From NCBI RefSeq assembly GCF_010725725.1, contig NZ_AP022599.1, forward strand, positions 3,224,001 to 3,288,000: DNA of 64,000 nucleotides. Reading direction: 5' to 3'. The DNA is from Mycolicibacterium pulveris. Lineage in GTDB: Bacteria; Actinomycetota; Actinomycetes; Mycobacteriales; Mycobacteriaceae. The notes beneath the pieces are model-generated. The model was not told the DNA's origin, ran no database searches, and worked only from the letters and a program-made list of their open reading frames with translations. This document shows, piece by piece, positions 39,094-47,247 of this stretch (the stretch's first letter is position 1; the number at the start of each line of letters is the position of its first letter). Made by a program: the position numbers and the translations under genes.

Positions 39094-39960
39094 CTACAGC
39101 TTCGCGATCACTTTCTCCGCGAACATCTCCAGATTGCGGATCTTGGTGTCGAGCGGTTCGGTGTCCTGACCGGTGATGTAGGGGATCCGGAAGCCGACGA
39201 TCACGTCGGTGACGCCTTTGTCCTCAAGGCGTTTGATGCCGTCGAGGGTGAAGGCGTCGGCGGAGATGACGTGGATCTCAAAGGGACCCGTACGGCCTTC
39301 GTCAGCGCGAATCTGCTTGAGCCGCTTGATGAGGACGTCCAGCTCCTCGGAATCCCCGCCGCCGTGCATCCAGCCGTCGCAGCGGGCCGCACGCCGTAGC
39401 GCAACATCGGCGTGCCCGCCGACGAGGATCGGGATCGGCTTGGTGGGAGCTGGTGTCATCTTGGTCTTGGGGATGTCGTAGAACTCACCGTGGAACTCGA
39501 AGTAGTCCCCGGTCGTCAGGCCCTTGATGATCTCGATGCACTCGTCCATGCGCCTGCCGCGTCTGGCGAACGGCAAGCCCATCAACTCGTAGTCCTCCGG
39601 CCAGGGACTGGTGCCGACGCCCAGCCCCAACCGGTTGTCGAAAAGTGCGGCCAGTGAGCCGGCTTGCTTGGCCACCAGCGCCGGCGGCCGGACCGGCAGC
39701 TTGAGGACGAAGAAGTTGAACCTCAGTGTCGTTGTGACCGCGCACAGCGCCCCGGCCAGGACGAAGGCCTCGATGAACGCCTTGCCGTCGAGGAACTCGC
39801 GGCTGCCGTCGGGGGTGTAGGGGTATTTGGAGTCGGACTCGAGCGGGTACGCGATGCTGTCGGGGATCGTCATCGCGTGATAGCCCGCCGCTTCAGCGGC
39901 TTTGGCCAGCGGGATGTAGTACGTCGGGTCCGTCATTGCCTCGGCATAGGTGAAGCGCAC
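39094..39960 (-). CDS. LLM-class F420-dependent oxidoreductase (Rv0940c-like)
   Basis: A 288-residue luciferase-like oxidoreductase: LRFNFFVLKLPVRPPALVAK, LAALFDNRLGLGVGTSPWPE, RRGRRMDECIEIIKGLTTGD and KPIPILVGGHADVALRRAAR are the family blocks. The position between ligD and cobF/fpg matches Rv0940c. A perfect KstR box (39971-39984) overlaps its promoter, so it is probably induced during sterol growth. The substrate is unknown. Confidence 0.9.
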   Translation of the reverse strand: MRFTYAEAMTDPTYYIPLAKAAEAAGYHAMTIPDSIAYPLESDSKYPYTPDGSREFLDGKAFIEAFVLAGALCAVTTTLRFNFFVLKLPVRPPALVAKQAGSLAALFDNRLGLGVGTSPWPEDYELMGLPFARRGRRMDECIEIIKGLTTGDYFEFHGEFYDIPKTKMTPAPTKPIPILVGGHADVALRRAARCDGWMHGGGDSEELDVLIKRLKQIRADEGRTGPFEIHVISADAFTLDGIKRLEDKGVTDVIVGFRIPYITGQDTEPLDTKIRNLEMFAEKVIAKL

Positions 39961-39970
39961 CCCGCCATCT

Positions 39971-39984
39971 TAGAACGTGTTCTA
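39971..39984. promoter_or_regulatory. KstR operator upstream of the LLM oxidoreductase
   Basis: TAGAACGTGTTCTA is palindromic apart from its central GT and matches TnnAACnnGTTnnA at every fixed position. It ends ten bases before the oxidoreductase start at 39960. Confidence 0.8.
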
Positions 39985-40025
39985 GTTTTGGGTTAAGGGT
40001 ATGGGCTGACGGGAACGTTGGTGCC

Positions 40026-40298
40026 ATGAGTGTGGGATCGAAGGCTTTGTACACGCCGCTGCAGTTGGCCATCAGCGTGGCGGGGGGCCTGCTGGCGGGC
40101 AAGGTGTTCACCGAGATCTGGCAGCGGGTCAGCCCGTCGGATACCGAGCCGCCCGATCCCAAGGATCTCGAACGTTCCGGCCGCCAGGCGATCGCGGCCG
40201 CGGCACTGCACGGTCTGGTGTTCGGTCTGGTCCGCGCGGCCGTCGACCGCGCCGGCGCGCACGGATACCGCGCCATCACCGACCACAGCCCCGAATGA
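40026..40298 (+). CDS. DUF4235 membrane-associated protein
   Basis: A 90-residue DUF4235 protein: ALYTPLQLAISVAGGLLAGK forms the first helix, EIWQRVSPSDTEPPDPKD the conserved loop, and AIAAAALHGLVFGLVRAAVD the second helix. Such short two-helix proteins are common in actinobacteria and have no known function. Start ATG 40026. Confidence 0.8.
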   Translation: MSVGSKALYTPLQLAISVAGGLLAGKVFTEIWQRVSPSDTEPPDPKDLERSGRQAIAAAALHGLVFGLVRAAVDRAGAHGYRAITDHSPE

Positions 40299-40302
40299 GA
40301 CG

Positions 40303-40578
40303 TCAGTCGACGGCGTAGGGCGGTACGCCGACCCCGGAGACGCCATGGGTGCCCCACGGTGTCGTCTCGGTGAGCTGCCCGTTGGACGTGCGATCCCCGA
40401 TCGACACCGAAACCTGCTGCGGCAGCCGGAGCGTGGCATCGATATGGCAGTCGAAAACCATGCCGCGCCAGTGGTAGCGCCCGTCGATCGGGTCGAGGTG
40501 ACCGGTCAACCGGACCCGCGCTCCGTGGACCGCGTCGTTGACGCGGATCGTCGCCGGACCGTCGTACACGGGGTTCAT
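40303..40578 (-). CDS. DUF4873 domain protein
   Basis: A 91-residue protein with GPATIRVNDAVHGARVRLTG, HLDPIDGRYHWRGMVF and a C-terminal GVSGVGVPPY, the DUF4873 pattern, otherwise often fused to flavin monooxygenases. ATG 40578 overlaps the stop of the upstream diiron protein by four bases, so the two are a unit and may act together. Confidence 0.8.
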   Translation of the reverse strand: MNPVYDGPATIRVNDAVHGARVRLTGHLDPIDGRYHWRGMVFDCHIDATLRLPQQVSVSIGDRTSNGQLTETTPWGTHGVSGVGVPPYAVD

Positions 40579-41465
40579 CCGGGCAGAAACCCGCTGCGAC
40601 GCCACATCCGGCGCGCGATCGGACCCATCAGGCCGACCTCTTCGAGAAAGGCCGCCAGTGGCGCGAACCCGAGGATCTGGGTTTCGCGTCGATGCGGGCA
40701 ACGGCGTGCGATGCGGCGCGCCTGCCTGGGGTCGAGGCCGACGCGGTGGTACTGCACCTTGTTGGTGAACAGAAAACGGAAGAAATACCCGCCGAGGCCG
40801 TTGACGTTGGCCAGCACGAACTTCGGCAACCGCCGCATGCCTGGCACCCGCTTGCGCAATCCGTCGCGCGCGAACTGGATGTGGCGGGCCTCCTCGGTGA
40901 CGTGGATCCGCATCAGGCGCTGCACCAGGGGCTGCAACTCGTCGTCGTCCATCATCTGGCGTTGCAGCGAGTCGAAGATCTCCTCGCCGATCAACGCGGC
41001 GACCCACAGCGCCGAGCCCTGGAACACGAATGGCAGCGCGTTGATAATCACCCGTTGATACCACGTGGGCCACACCGGTTTTGCGCCGACACACTCGATG
41101 GCCTTGCCGAACATCACCATGTGTCGGGTCTCGTCGCCGAGCTCGGTGAGCTCGTAGTGGGTGGCGCTCGCGGTGGGGTCCTGATGCATCATCTTGCGCA
41201 GCAGTGACTGGTTGAGGATGTTCTCGAACCAGATCCCCGCCGACAGCGTGTTGACGAACTCCTGGCGTGACAGCTCGATGCGCTGTTCGCGGGACATGCT
41301 CTGCCACAACGATGTTCCGTACAGCGAGACGGTCTTGGGCGGCAGGAAGAACTTGTCGGGATGCAGCGGTGCGTCCCAGTCGATGTCGACGATCGGGGCG
41401 TAGGACTTCTTCACCGAACCTCGCAGCAGGCGCGCGGAGAATTCCTCACGAGTAGGTGTAGTCAT
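40575..41465 (-). CDS. AurF-like diiron oxygenase
   Basis: A 296-residue helical protein of the p-aminobenzoate N-oxygenase AurF family. Iron-ligand candidates are in ELTELGDETRHMVMFGKAIE (ExxRH near residue 110) and RIHVTEEARHIQFARDGLRK (EExRH near 190), with EEIF between them. ATG 41465 has GAAGGGAAG upstream. It would use a diiron centre to oxygenate an amine or aliphatic position. It is coupled to a DUF4873 gene, a module often joined to monooxygenases. Confidence 0.83.
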   Translation of the reverse strand: MTTPTREEFSARLLRGSVKKSYAPIVDIDWDAPLHPDKFFLPPKTVSLYGTSLWQSMSREQRIELSRQEFVNTLSAGIWFENILNQSLLRKMMHQDPTASATHYELTELGDETRHMVMFGKAIECVGAKPVWPTWYQRVIINALPFVFQGSALWVAALIGEEIFDSLQRQMMDDDELQPLVQRLMRIHVTEEARHIQFARDGLRKRVPGMRRLPKFVLANVNGLGGYFFRFLFTNKVQYHRVGLDPRQARRIARRCPHRRETQILGFAPLAAFLEEVGLMGPIARRMWRRSGFLPG

Positions 41466-41580
41466 CGGCGACTTCCCTTCGTTGGGCTCCCGCTCATGAA
41501 CGTAGAGCCGACGCCGCAGATAGTCAATACCCCGGGTACCGCATACCTTGAGTAACGCCAGGTCGTGCCATACTCGCGGC

Positions 41581-42342
41581 GTGACTCGGCGGATCCACGT
41601 CATCGGTATCGGCGCAGGCGACCCCGACTACGTGACGGCTCAGGCGGTGGCGGCGCTCAACGACACCCAGGTGTTCTTCGTCATGGACAAGGGGGACGCG
41701 AAAGACGAGTTGGTGGCGCTGCGACGGCTGATCTGCGACCGGTTCATCCGCGAACCCGGCTACCGGTTCGTGACGCTGACCGACCCGCCGAGGGACAGGG
41801 TGGCGCCCGACAGCCCGACCTACCGCAAGGTCGTCGCCGACTGGCACGCCGCACGAGCACGGGTGTGGGCCTCGGCCATCGAGTCCGAACTCGGGCCCGA
41901 CGGCGTCGGCGGCTTTCTGGCGTGGGGAGATCCCTCGTTGTACGACAGCACCCTGCGCATCCTGGAGGCCGTCGCCCGCGAGGTCGACTTCTCCTACGAC
42001 GTCATTCCCGGCGTCACCGCCATCCAGGCGCTCACCGCGCGACATCGCATCCCGCTCAACGACGTCGGCGAACCCGTCCTCATCACGACCGGCCGGCAGC
42101 TGCGCGAGCGGGGGCTGTCCGGCAGCGCGGTGGTGATGCTCGACGCCGACTGCGCGTTTCGCCACTGCCCGCCGGACACCCGCATCTGGTGGGGCGCGTA
42201 TCTCGGCACGCCCGACGAGATGCTCGTCGCGGGCACGGTCGCCGACGTCGGTGACCAGATCGCGCAGATGCGCACCGCCGCGCGAGAACGGCACGGCTGG
42301 ATCATGGACACCTACCTGTTGCGTCCTGCCGACCGGACATGA
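41581..42342 (+). CDS. cobF: precorrin-6A synthase (deacetylating)
   Basis: A 253-residue SAM-dependent methyltransferase of cobalamin synthesis: RIHVIGIGAGDPDYVTAQAV is the precorrin methyltransferase start, FLAWGDPSLYDSTLRIL the GDP loop, and VIPGVTAIQALTARHRIPLN the central signature. CobF methylates C1 of precorrin-5 and releases acetate in the aerobic pathway. GTG 41581 is used because upstream residues have no likeness. No other cob gene is near. The gene is known to be lost from the M. tuberculosis complex, so it is a marker of a non-tuberculous lineage. Confidence 0.9.
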   Translation: MTRRIHVIGIGAGDPDYVTAQAVAALNDTQVFFVMDKGDAKDELVALRRLICDRFIREPGYRFVTLTDPPRDRVAPDSPTYRKVVADWHAARARVWASAIESELGPDGVGGFLAWGDPSLYDSTLRILEAVAREVDFSYDVIPGVTAIQALTARHRIPLNDVGEPVLITTGRQLRERGLSGSAVVMLDADCAFRHCPPDTRIWWGAYLGTPDEMLVAGTVADVGDQIAQMRTAARERHGWIMDTYLLRPADRT

Positions 42343-42343
42343 C

Positions 42344-42388
42344 TAACGGGTTGATTACAAGCACCTGGTGCGTGGGATCAACCCGTTA
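42344..42388. terminator. bidirectional hairpin between convergent cobF and deaminase genes
   Basis: TAACGGGTTGAT (42344-42355) pairs perfectly with ATCAACCCGTTA (42377-42388), and an inner stem GCACC/GGTGC (42361-42371) closes on a single base. It starts one base after the cobF stop. Confidence 0.75.
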
Positions 42389-42407
42389 AGCCGCAAGACC
42401 CGCCGGC

Positions 42408-42905
42408 CTAGGTGACCCGGCGCTCGCCGCCGTTGCGTTCGTTCCACCTGCGGTAGACGTCGACCGCCGCCTCCATCGGCTGGTGGCGCATCGGCAACCG
42501 GCGCTGCGTCCAGTGCTTGCCGAACTCGTCGTAAAACGTGCTGAGCTCAAAGTATTTGCGGTCGTCGACGTAGTAGGGCTGATACGCGTCGCGGGTCGTC
42601 AGGAACACGACCTCGTCAGGTGAGCAGTAGTACAACGAGCCGAGACACATCGGGCACGGGTGGGCCAGCACGTAGATCGTCGTGCCGGTGAGGTGCTCGG
42701 TCCCCAGCCTCACGCACGCCTGGCGGATCGCGAGGATCTCGGCGTGTGCGGTCGGATCATGCGTCTGGGCAACCTGATTGGCGCTTTCGGCGATGACCTC
42801 GCCGTCCTTGACGATGACGGTGGCGAACGGGCGGCCACCTTCCTCGACGTTGCGCTGCGCGAGTTCGACGGTCCGTTGTGCGAAATCCATGGCCAGCCCT
42901 TCCAT
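42408..42905 (-). CDS. nucleoside/guanine deaminase family protein
   Basis: A 165-residue zinc deaminase. The metal site is TAHAEILA (His54, proton-transfer Glu56) and HPCPMCLGSLYY (Cys84, Cys87). YYVDDRKYFELSTFYDEF near 120 resembles guanine deaminases of the GuaD type more than the tRNA-editing TadA. The N-terminus may start at the first or second Met (42905 or 42890). It salvages purine or pyrimidine bases in the cytosol. Confidence 0.88.
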   Translation of the reverse strand: MEGLAMDFAQRTVELAQRNVEEGGRPFATVIVKDGEVIAESANQVAQTHDPTAHAEILAIRQACVRLGTEHLTGTTIYVLAHPCPMCLGSLYYCSPDEVVFLTTRDAYQPYYVDDRKYFELSTFYDEFGKHWTQRRLPMRHQPMEAAVDVYRRWNERNGGERRVT

Positions 42906-42930
42906 CTGTCGCCTGGTTTAGGCTAGTGCG

Positions 42931-43314
42931 ATGTCGTTTCTGTTGCGCGCGGCGTTGACCGGGCTCGCGCTGTGGGTCGTCACGCTCATCGTTCCCGGTA
43001 TCCGTTTCGTCGGCGGCGATTCGAACCTGCAGACAATCGGGATCATCTTCGTCGTCGCGGTGATCTTCGGTCTGGTCAACGCGGTCATCAAGCCGATCGT
43101 GCAGATCATCTCGATCCCGCTCTACATCCTCACCCTCGGCCTGTTCCACATCGTGATCAACGCGCTGATGCTGTGGATCACGTCGTGGATCACCGAGAAC
43201 ACCACCCACTGGGGGCTCTATATCGACGACTTCTGGTGGACGGCGATCTGGGCGGCGATTGTGCTTTCGGTGGTCAGCTGGCTGTTGTCGCTGGTGGTAC
43301 GAACGGCAGACTAG
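42931..43314 (+). CDS. phage holin family IV-like membrane protein
   Basis: A 127-residue protein with four membrane helices and the family blocks LWVVTLIVPGIRFVGGDS, VIFGLVNAVIKPIVQIISIP and LTLGLFHIVINALMLWITSW. These are chromosomal proteins named after holins; no phage gene is near. Function unknown. It lies four bases before the fpg-like gene, with which it is probably cotranscribed. Confidence 0.85.
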   Translation: MSFLLRAALTGLALWVVTLIVPGIRFVGGDSNLQTIGIIFVVAVIFGLVNAVIKPIVQIISIPLYILTLGLFHIVINALMLWITSWITENTTHWGLYIDDFWWTAIWAAIVLSVVSWLLSLVVRTAD

Positions 43315-43318
43315 AGAC

Positions 43319-44182
43319 ATGCCCGAACTGCCCGAGATCGAAGCGCTCGCCGACCACCTGCGCAGGCATGCCGTCGGCCTGACGGTCGGCCGCATCGACG
43401 TGTCGGCATTGTCCGTGCTCAAGACCTTCGACCCGCCGCCGTCGGCGCTGCACGGTCAAACGGTGACCGGCGCCGATCGGTGGGGGAAGTACCTCGGTCT
43501 GCATGTGGGTGACCTGCACCTCATCACCCACCTGTCACGGGCGGGCTGGCTGCGCTGGTCGGACAAGCTGGCGGCGGCGCCGCTGAAACCCGGCAAGGGG
43601 CCGATCGCGCTTCGGGTGCACCTCGGAACACCCGGTGAGGCACCGGGTTTCGACCTCACCGAGGCCGGCACGCAAAAGCGGCTCGCGGTGTGGCTCGTCG
43701 ACGACCCGGCCTCGGTGCCCGGCATCGCCGCGCTGGGGCCCGATGCGTTGTCGCTGGGTCCCGACGAACTCGCTGACGTCCTGGGAAACCACAGCGGCCG
43801 GCTCAAGACCGTCATCACCGACCAGAAGGTGATCGCGGGCATCGGCAACGCCTACAGCGACGAGATCCTGCATGCCGCCCGGCTGTCGCCGTTCGCGACC
43901 GCAGGCAAGCTGACCGAGGCGCAGTTGGCCGCCCTGCACGACGCGATGATCAGCATTCTGACCGACGCCGTCGAGCGCTCGGTCGGTCAGCAGGCCGCGA
44001 CCCTCAAGGGGGAGAAGCGGTCCGGGCTGCGGGTGCACGCCCGGACCGGACTGCCGTGCCCGGTGTGCGGGGACACCGTGCGCGAGGTGTCGTTCGCCGA
44101 CAAGTCGTTCCAGTACTGCCCGACGTGCCAGACCGGCGGCAAGGTGCTCGCCGACCGGCGGTTGTCGCGGCTGCTCAAGTAA
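43319..44182 (+). CDS. Fpg/Nei-family DNA glycosylase/AP lyase
   Basis: A 287-residue base-excision enzyme. PELPEIEALADHL begins with the catalytic Pro2 and Glu3; DQKVIAGIGNAYSDEILHAA near 175 is the H2TH helix; CPVCGDTVREVSFADKSFQY-CPTC near 245 is the zinc finger. It removes oxidised bases from DNA. In position it corresponds to Rv0944. Fpg proteins end with an arginine finger PGR; here the finger shows QTGGKVLADRR instead, so specificity may differ. Confidence 0.9.
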   Translation: MPELPEIEALADHLRRHAVGLTVGRIDVSALSVLKTFDPPPSALHGQTVTGADRWGKYLGLHVGDLHLITHLSRAGWLRWSDKLAAAPLKPGKGPIALRVHLGTPGEAPGFDLTEAGTQKRLAVWLVDDPASVPGIAALGPDALSLGPDELADVLGNHSGRLKTVITDQKVIAGIGNAYSDEILHAARLSPFATAGKLTEAQLAALHDAMISILTDAVERSVGQQAATLKGEKRSGLRVHARTGLPCPVCGDTVREVSFADKSFQYCPTCQTGGKVLADRRLSRLLK

Positions 44183-44308
44183 ATGTGAGCAGCGCGTCGC
44201 CGGATGCTGGTCCGGCGGCATCGCGCCTGGTCAAGGAGATGTTCTACGCCCCGGCGGCGCGGCCGAATGCGAGTTGTCCGGGCGGGCCCGATGCCCGACG
44301 CTGGAAGC

Positions 44309-45241
44309 ATGGAGTACAGCAGATACGCGTCGTTCCTGCCCACACGCCACCGCCCCGACCCGCCGATCGAGCCGACCTCGACCTGGTGGTCCTGGCGCGG
44401 CCGCTCGATCCACGTGGCGCGGGCGAGCGCGCCGGATGCGGCGGTGCGCGTGATGGTCATCCACGGCGGCGGCGGATACTCGGGCGCCCTGTGGCCGATC
44501 GCGGCCGCCGTGGCCCGCGAAGGTGTCGAGGTGCTGGCACCGGACATGCCGCTCTACGGCGACACGGTCGAGCCCGATCCGGCGTCGGTCCGCTACCAGG
44601 ACTGGCTGGACATGTTGGCCGACCTCGTGACCGCCGAACGCGCCGATGACCGGCGCCCGCTCGTGCTGCTCGGCGCGAGCATGGGCGGGCTGATAGCTTA
44701 CGAAACCGCGGCGCGCACAGGTGAAGTCGCTCACGTCGTGGCCACGTGCCTGCTCGATCCGTCCGATCCCGAGGCCCGATGGGCGGCCGCGCGCATCCCG
44801 GTGCTCGGGCCGGTCGCGCCGACGCTGATGAAGGCGGTCGACCCCCTGTGTGGACGCGTGCGGGTGCCGATCCGCTGGCTGGTCGACATGAACAGCATGA
44901 GCCTCGACCCCGAGCTCACCCGGGTGTGCGCCACCGACCCAAAGGGCGGTGGGGTGCGGGTCCCGCTCGGATTCCTGTGCAGCTGGCTGAATTTCACGCA
45001 CACGGAGCCGGAAACCTTCCGCGCGGCACCGGTCACGCTGGTGCATCCGGCCGCTGACCGGTGGACACCGCCGAAGGTCAGCATCCGGTTCCTCAACCGG
45101 ATCGCCAGGCCGACAAGCCTTGTGCTGCTGCAGAATTGCGGACACTATCCGATCGAGGAGCCCGGCCTCAGCCAGCTCATCGATGCGCTGCGGACGGTGC
45201 GTGACGACGTGTTGTCGGGTTCGACGGGCACGGCGCCTTAG
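44309..45241 (+). CDS. alpha/beta hydrolase
   Basis: A 310-residue alpha/beta-hydrolase: RVMVIHGGGGYSGALWPIAA (oxyanion loop), VEVLAPDMPLYGDT, nucleophile Ser in VLLGASMGGLIAYETA, acid region VTLVHPAADRWTP, and catalytic His in LLQNCGHYPIEEPGL. ATG 44309 is taken because upstream codons are Arg-rich and unlike the family. It overlaps the convergent TetR gene by four bases; the regulator may control it or a neighbour. The substrate is unknown. Confidence 0.85.
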   Translation: MEYSRYASFLPTRHRPDPPIEPTSTWWSWRGRSIHVARASAPDAAVRVMVIHGGGGYSGALWPIAAAVAREGVEVLAPDMPLYGDTVEPDPASVRYQDWLDMLADLVTAERADDRRPLVLLGASMGGLIAYETAARTGEVAHVVATCLLDPSDPEARWAAARIPVLGPVAPTLMKAVDPLCGRVRVPIRWLVDMNSMSLDPELTRVCATDPKGGGVRVPLGFLCSWLNFTHTEPETFRAAPVTLVHPAADRWTPPKVSIRFLNRIARPTSLVLLQNCGHYPIEEPGLSQLIDALRTVRDDVLSGSTGTAP

Positions 45242-45834
45242 GGCGGCGGCACCACCCGGCTGACCAGGGTCACCAACTGTTCGACGTCCATGTCGCGGTC
45301 GGTCATCACCCGGTGCAGGTGCGCGTCGACCGTGTGGACCACGGTTTGGGCGGTCAGCCCAGCGTCGCCGCCGTCGCGGCCGCACCGCGCCAGGTGATAG
45401 GCGACCTCCCCGCTGATGTCGTCCTCGAACTCGCGCAGAACGTCGAGGTCGGCGGGCAGGCGCGGGCCGAGCCGATGCATCAGCCGGTGCAGGCCCGGGC
45501 GGTCGCGGTGCAAGTCGACCACGGCCTGCAGGAGCATGCGCATGGACTCATCGAACGGCGGTTCCTCGTCGCGCAGCCGCTTGAACACCTCGTCCATCCG
45601 GGTCCGCGCCTCGTCGACATGACGCTGGGCCAACGCGCGCAGCAACGCGTGCTTGTTCGGAAAGTATTGGTACAGGCTGCCGATCGATACCCCGGCCCGC
45701 TCGGCGATGCGGTTGGTCGTCGCCTTCAGGCCTTCGCGGTTGAACACCTGAGCCGCGGCCTCGAGCAGCACCTCCACGGTGTCTCGGGACCGTTCTTGGC
45801 GTGGTCGTTTCCGGGGCTCGTCGATGCGCTCAGT
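45238..45834 (-). CDS. TetR family transcriptional regulator
   Basis: A protein of about 199 residues. The helix-turn-helix is complete: QERSRDTVEVLLEAAAQVFN, then ATTNRIAERAGVSIGSLYQYFPNK. The C-terminal half is a ligand/dimer domain. No ATG, GTG or TTG occurs between the upstream chorismate mutase stop and the HTH. The conserved reading begins about TERIDEPRKRPRQ (near 45834); the nearest ATG in frame is at 45939, inside the mutase gene. Either a non-standard start is used or the start is further up. The start is therefore unsure. Confidence 0.8.
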   Translation of the reverse strand, partial: TERIDEPRKRPRQERSRDTVEVLLEAAAQVFNREGLKATTNRIAERAGVSIGSLYQYFPNKHALLRALAQRHVDEARTRMDEVFKRLRDEEPPFDESMRMLLQAVVDLHRDRPGLHRLMHRLGPRLPADLDVLREFEDDISGEVAYHLARCGRDGGDAGLTAQTVVHTVDAHLHRVMTDRDMDVEQLVTLVSRVVPPP

Positions 45835-45844
45835 GTACGTCGGA

Positions 45845-46411
45845 TCAGCCGGCCCAACAGTAGGACCGGGTGGCCGCCGACAGCGCGTGGCGATACAGCG
45901 GATCGAGCGTGCGGGCGGCGGCGACGGCGTCGGTCGCATCGGTCAGCGTGGCCGCGCATCCCGGGCTGTGCAGCCAGTTCCATTGCTGCGCAATCTCTTC
46001 GACCATGGTTCGGTTGAACCCGTCGATCTGCGTGCGCGACTGCGACAGATCGGGTGCGACGGTGGGGGCGCTGGCGGGCTCGAGCTTCCACTGGCCGAAG
46101 CGGGTGTATTGGATACCCTCGGTGGCGTCGATCTGGTCGGCGAAGATGGTCCGCACATAGCGCTGGTCGATCCCGCGGGCCGCGGCGTCGGCGGCGACGG
46201 CGTCGAGAACCGCTCCGGCGCGCGACGGGTCGGTGATCGGCCCGCCGTGCAGCCACTTGGCCGCAGCGACCGGCTCGGCGGTGGCCAGACGCTGCGCCGC
46301 GGTGTCGACCAGCCGATACAGCGGGCTCACGGGATCGGCCTGAGCAGCGGCCTGCGACACCCACACAGCCGCCGTCGCCAGCAGAAACGCTGCCATCCGC
46401 TGCAAAACCAT
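45845..46411 (-). CDS. exported chorismate mutase (AroQ gamma)
   Basis: A 188-residue protein with a Sec signal (MVLQRMAAFLLATAAVWVSQ-AAAQA). The mature helical part contains PLYRLVDTAAQRLATAEPVA, AAKWLHGGPITDPSRAGAVL, RGIDQRYVRTIFADQIDATE, and two Cys (SPGCAATL, RSYCWAG) likely disulphide-linked as in Rv1885c. It converts chorismate to prephenate outside the cytoplasm; its purpose there is unknown. A second, cytosolic chorismate mutase lies 8 kb away. Confidence 0.88.
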   Translation of the reverse strand: MVLQRMAAFLLATAAVWVSQAAAQADPVSPLYRLVDTAAQRLATAEPVAAAKWLHGGPITDPSRAGAVLDAVAADAAARGIDQRYVRTIFADQIDATEGIQYTRFGQWKLEPASAPTVAPDLSQSRTQIDGFNRTMVEEIAQQWNWLHSPGCAATLTDATDAVAAARTLDPLYRHALSAATRSYCWAG

Positions 46412-46453
46412 GTGTCCATCCTGACGATGGGCGCGCTGGCTTAGTCTGTCGGG

Positions 46454-47203
46454 GTGACTCGGCAGAAGATCTTGATCACCGGCGCGAGCTCCGGCCTGGG
46501 CGCCGGGATGGCTCGCGCATTCGCCGCGAAAGGCCGCGACCTGGCGCTGTGCGCCCGCCGCACCGACCGTCTCGACGAGTTGAAGGCCGAACTGCTCGAC
46601 CGCCATCGACACATCAGGGTGGCTGTCGCCGCCCTGGACGTCAACGACCACGACCAGGTACCGAAGGTGTTCAGAGAGCTTTCCGGCGAACTGGGCGGCA
46701 TCGACCGGGTCATCGTCAACGCGGGCATCGGCAAGGGCGCACCGCTGGGGACGGGCAAGCTGTGGGCGAACAAGGCCACGATCGAGACGAACCTCGTTGC
46801 GGCGCTTGTGCAGATCGAAACGGCGCTGGAGATGTTCAAGGAGGCCGACGGCGGGCACCTGGTGCTCGTCTCGTCGGTCCTCGGCAACAAGGGAGTGCCG
46901 GGCGTGAAAGCCGCCTACGCCGCCAGCAAGGCCGGGGTGTCCTCGCTCGGCGAATCGCTGCGCGCTGAGTACGCCACAGGGCCGATCAAAATCACCGTTC
47001 TCGAACCCGGCTACATCGAATCCGAGATGACCGCGCAGTCCAAGTCGACGATGTTGATGGTGGACAACGAAACCGGCGTGCGCGCGATGGTCGGCGCCAT
47101 CGAACGCGAGACCGAGCGCGCGGCGGTGCCGTGGTGGCCGTGGGCGCCGCTGGTTCAGCTGCTGAAGGTGCTGCCGCCGCGGTTCACCAAACCGTTCGCC
47201 TAG
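46454..47203 (+). CDS. short-chain dehydrogenase/reductase (Rv0945-like)
   Basis: A 249-residue SDR: KILITGASSGLGAGMARAFA, VIVNAGIGKG, catalytic Ser in VLVSSVLGNKG, and Tyr/Lys in AAYAASKAGVSSLGESLRAE. GTG 46454 start. The place between the fpg-like gene and pgi matches Rv0945. The substrate is probably a lipid ketone or alcohol. The next gene follows after 44 bases. Confidence 0.9.
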   Translation: MTRQKILITGASSGLGAGMARAFAAKGRDLALCARRTDRLDELKAELLDRHRHIRVAVAALDVNDHDQVPKVFRELSGELGGIDRVIVNAGIGKGAPLGTGKLWANKATIETNLVAALVQIETALEMFKEADGGHLVLVSSVLGNKGVPGVKAAYAASKAGVSSLGESLRAEYATGPIKITVLEPGYIESEMTAQSKSTMLMVDNETGVRAMVGAIERETERAAVPWWPWAPLVQLLKVLPPRFTKPFA

Positions 47204-47247
47204 GCGGCGCGTGTAGCGGCGTGCGCCGACGGGTAATCCGCAGCGCC

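Noticed and set aside
41466..41580. Cobalamin riboswitch before cobF
   Set aside because: The gap is 115 bases and contains no B12-box-like sequence.
42931..43314. Holin-like protein as sign of a second prophage
   Set aside because: This four-helix family is chromosomal in actinobacteria and no phage gene surrounds it.
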